A DNA stretch of 5,080 bases from Acidobacteriota bacterium (GTDB lineage Bacteria; Acidobacteriota; Thermoanaerobaculia; Thermoanaerobaculales; Thermoanaerobaculaceae), in NCBI GenBank assembly GCA_027458945.1, contig DAIDOU010000366.1:1-5080 (forward strand), in the 5' to 3' direction. Below the pieces are notes generated by a model. The model was not told where the DNA came from. It was given only the letters and a program-made list of their open reading frames with translations, and searched no databases. The translations under genes and the position numbers were made by a program. This document shows positions 4,052-5,080 of this stretch, one piece after another. Positions within the stretch are counted from its first letter, which is position 1, and each line of letters opens with the position of its first letter.

Positions 4052-5080
4052 ATGTGGGAGCTGATCCGCGCCAACCAGCGCCGCGCCGCCACCCTCGTGG
4101 TGGCAATGGCGGCGATCCTGTTCCTGCTCGGCTACGTCCTCGGCGACGCGCTGGCGCCGGGCGGCGGCGTGACCGGTCTTCTCGTCGCGTTCCTCCTCTG
4201 GGTGGTGCTCTCGCTGGTGAGCTACTTCCAGGGCGACTCGATCTTCCTCGCCCTCGCCGGCGCGCGCCGGATCACCAAGGCGGACCACCCGCAGCTGGTC
4301 AACGTCGTCGAGGAGATGACGATCGCGGCCGGGCTGCCGAAGGTCCCCGACGTCTACGTGATGGACGAGGCGGCGCCGAACGCGTTCGCCACCGGGCGCG
4401 ACCCGCAGCACGCCGTGGTGGCGGTCACCGCCGGGTTGCTCGAGACGCTCGAGCGCAGCGAGCTGCAGGGTGTCATCGCCCACGAGCTCGGCCACGTCAA
4501 GAACCGCGACGTGCTCTACATGATGATGGTCGGGATCATGCTCGGGGCGATCGTCCTGCTCGCCGACCTCGGCGGGCGGGTGTTCTTCTTCGGCGGCGGA
4601 CGGCGGCGCACCTCGTCGCGCTCGGATGGGCAGGGGCAGCTCCTGATCGTGATCGTCGCGGTCGCGCTCATGATCCTCGCCCCGATCGCGGCGCAGCTCA
4701 TCTACCTCGCGCTTTCGCGCCGCCGCGAGTACCTGGCGGACGCCTCCTCGGCGCTGTTCACCCGCTACCCGGAGGGGCTGGCGAGCGCGCTCGAGAAGAT
4801 CTCGCACGCCAGCACGCCGCTGGCCACCGCCACGCGCGCCACCGCTCCGATGTACATCGTCAACCCGCTGGGGGTGAGCGCGCGCGGGCTCGCCGACATC
4901 ACCAGCACCCACCCGCCGACCTCGGAGCGAATCCGCATCCTGCGCTCGATGGGCGGCGCCGGCCTGGCGCGGTACGACGACGCGTTCCGCACGGTGACCG
5001 GCAAGCGGGGCGGGGTGGTGCCGCGCTCGGCGCTGGCCGGATCGGAGCCGCCGGCGGCGCCCGCGCCCGCCGCCGCGGCG
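4052..5080 (+). CDS. htpX: HtpX-type M48 membrane zinc metalloprotease (3' end outside window)
   Basis: An inner-membrane zinc endopeptidase that degrades misfolded or damaged membrane proteins, with its active site on the cytoplasmic side in characterised HtpX. 343 codons are open to the window edge, with no stop. Membrane segments lie near residues 12-32, 41-58, 154-172 and 197-221. The catalytic motif HELGH (144-148) supplies zinc ligands H144 and H148 and the general base E145. The third ligand is E226 in SRRREYLAD (222-230). Other family marks are PNAFATGRDPQHAVVAVTAGL (109-129, substrate-binding edge region) and STHPPTSERIRILRSM (285-300). A Gly/Arg/Ser-rich loop (180-196) separates helices 3 and 4. 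The protein already exceeds the roughly 290 residues of E. coli HtpX because of a C-terminal extension after about 300 that ends in a Pro/Ala-rich run (331-343). No Shine-Dalgarno sequence precedes the ATG in the 12-base gap, so translation may depend on reinitiation after lemA. Confidence 0.95.
   Translation, partial: MWELIRANQRRAATLVVAMAAILFLLGYVLGDALAPGGGVTGLLVAFLLWVVLSLVSYFQGDSIFLALAGARRITKADHPQLVNVVEEMTIAAGLPKVPDVYVMDEAAPNAFATGRDPQHAVVAVTAGLLETLERSELQGVIAHELGHVKNRDVLYMMMVGIMLGAIVLLADLGGRVFFFGGGRRRTSSRSDGQGQLLIVIVAVALMILAPIAAQLIYLALSRRREYLADASSALFTRYPEGLASALEKISHASTPLATATRATAPMYIVNPLGVSARGLADITSTHPPTSERIRILRSMGGAGLARYDDAFRTVTGKRGGVVPRSALAGSEPPAAPAPAAAA

Noticed and set aside
3767..4912. 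381-codon open frame on the - strand, antisense to lemA and htpX
   Set aside because: His/Arg/Glu/Asp-rich nonsense composition with no domain; the opposite strand encodes intact LemA and HtpX signatures.

Overview
This is a compact, very GC-rich bacterial segment. Codon third positions are overwhelmingly G or C, and long spurious open frames occur on both strands as a result. It carries six genes and no RNA genes, insertion sequences or CRISPR arrays. The strong GGGGAGG-type Shine-Dalgarno sites, a TATAAT -10 box and the gene content fit a high-GC bacterium, perhaps Acidobacteriota or a deltaproteobacterial-type lineage. That placement is a guess from style, not from a marker gene.

Layout: (1) 1-537, + strand, the C-terminal half of an ABC-2 type transporter permease cut by the left edge. 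(2) 538-637, a 100-bp gap between convergent genes, almost wholly filled by a long imperfect palindrome (544-634) built from GGGAAAA/CCCTTTT-like units; it ends in T5 and probably terminates the permease transcript. (3) 638-1756, - strand, an exported DUF2891-family protein of unknown function. (4) A 65-bp divergent spacer, then 1822-2961, + strand, a Rossmann-fold oxidoreductase of the saccharopine dehydrogenase / lysine 6-dehydrogenase-like group. (5) 2958-3044, a promoter with a perfect TATAAT and a leader hairpin abutting the ribosome binding site. (6) 3045-5080, + strand, a tight three-gene cluster: a double zinc-ribbon (zf-TFIIB) protein, LemA, and the membrane metalloprotease HtpX, which runs off the right edge with no stop.

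The last three genes form the clearest functional unit. The zinc-ribbon gene and lemA overlap by ATGA, and lemA and htpX are 12 bp apart. LemA and HtpX/M48 proteases are a known genomic pair linked to membrane-protein quality control; the double zinc ribbon as first gene suggests a small cytoplasmic partner or regulator. The other genes (permease, DUF2891, dehydrogenase) look like independent housekeeping or accessory functions that happen to be adjacent.

I found no convincing new biological system. The most unexplained item is the 91-nt purine/pyrimidine-asymmetric palindrome at 544-634, which looks more like a dispersed repeat element than an ordinary terminator.
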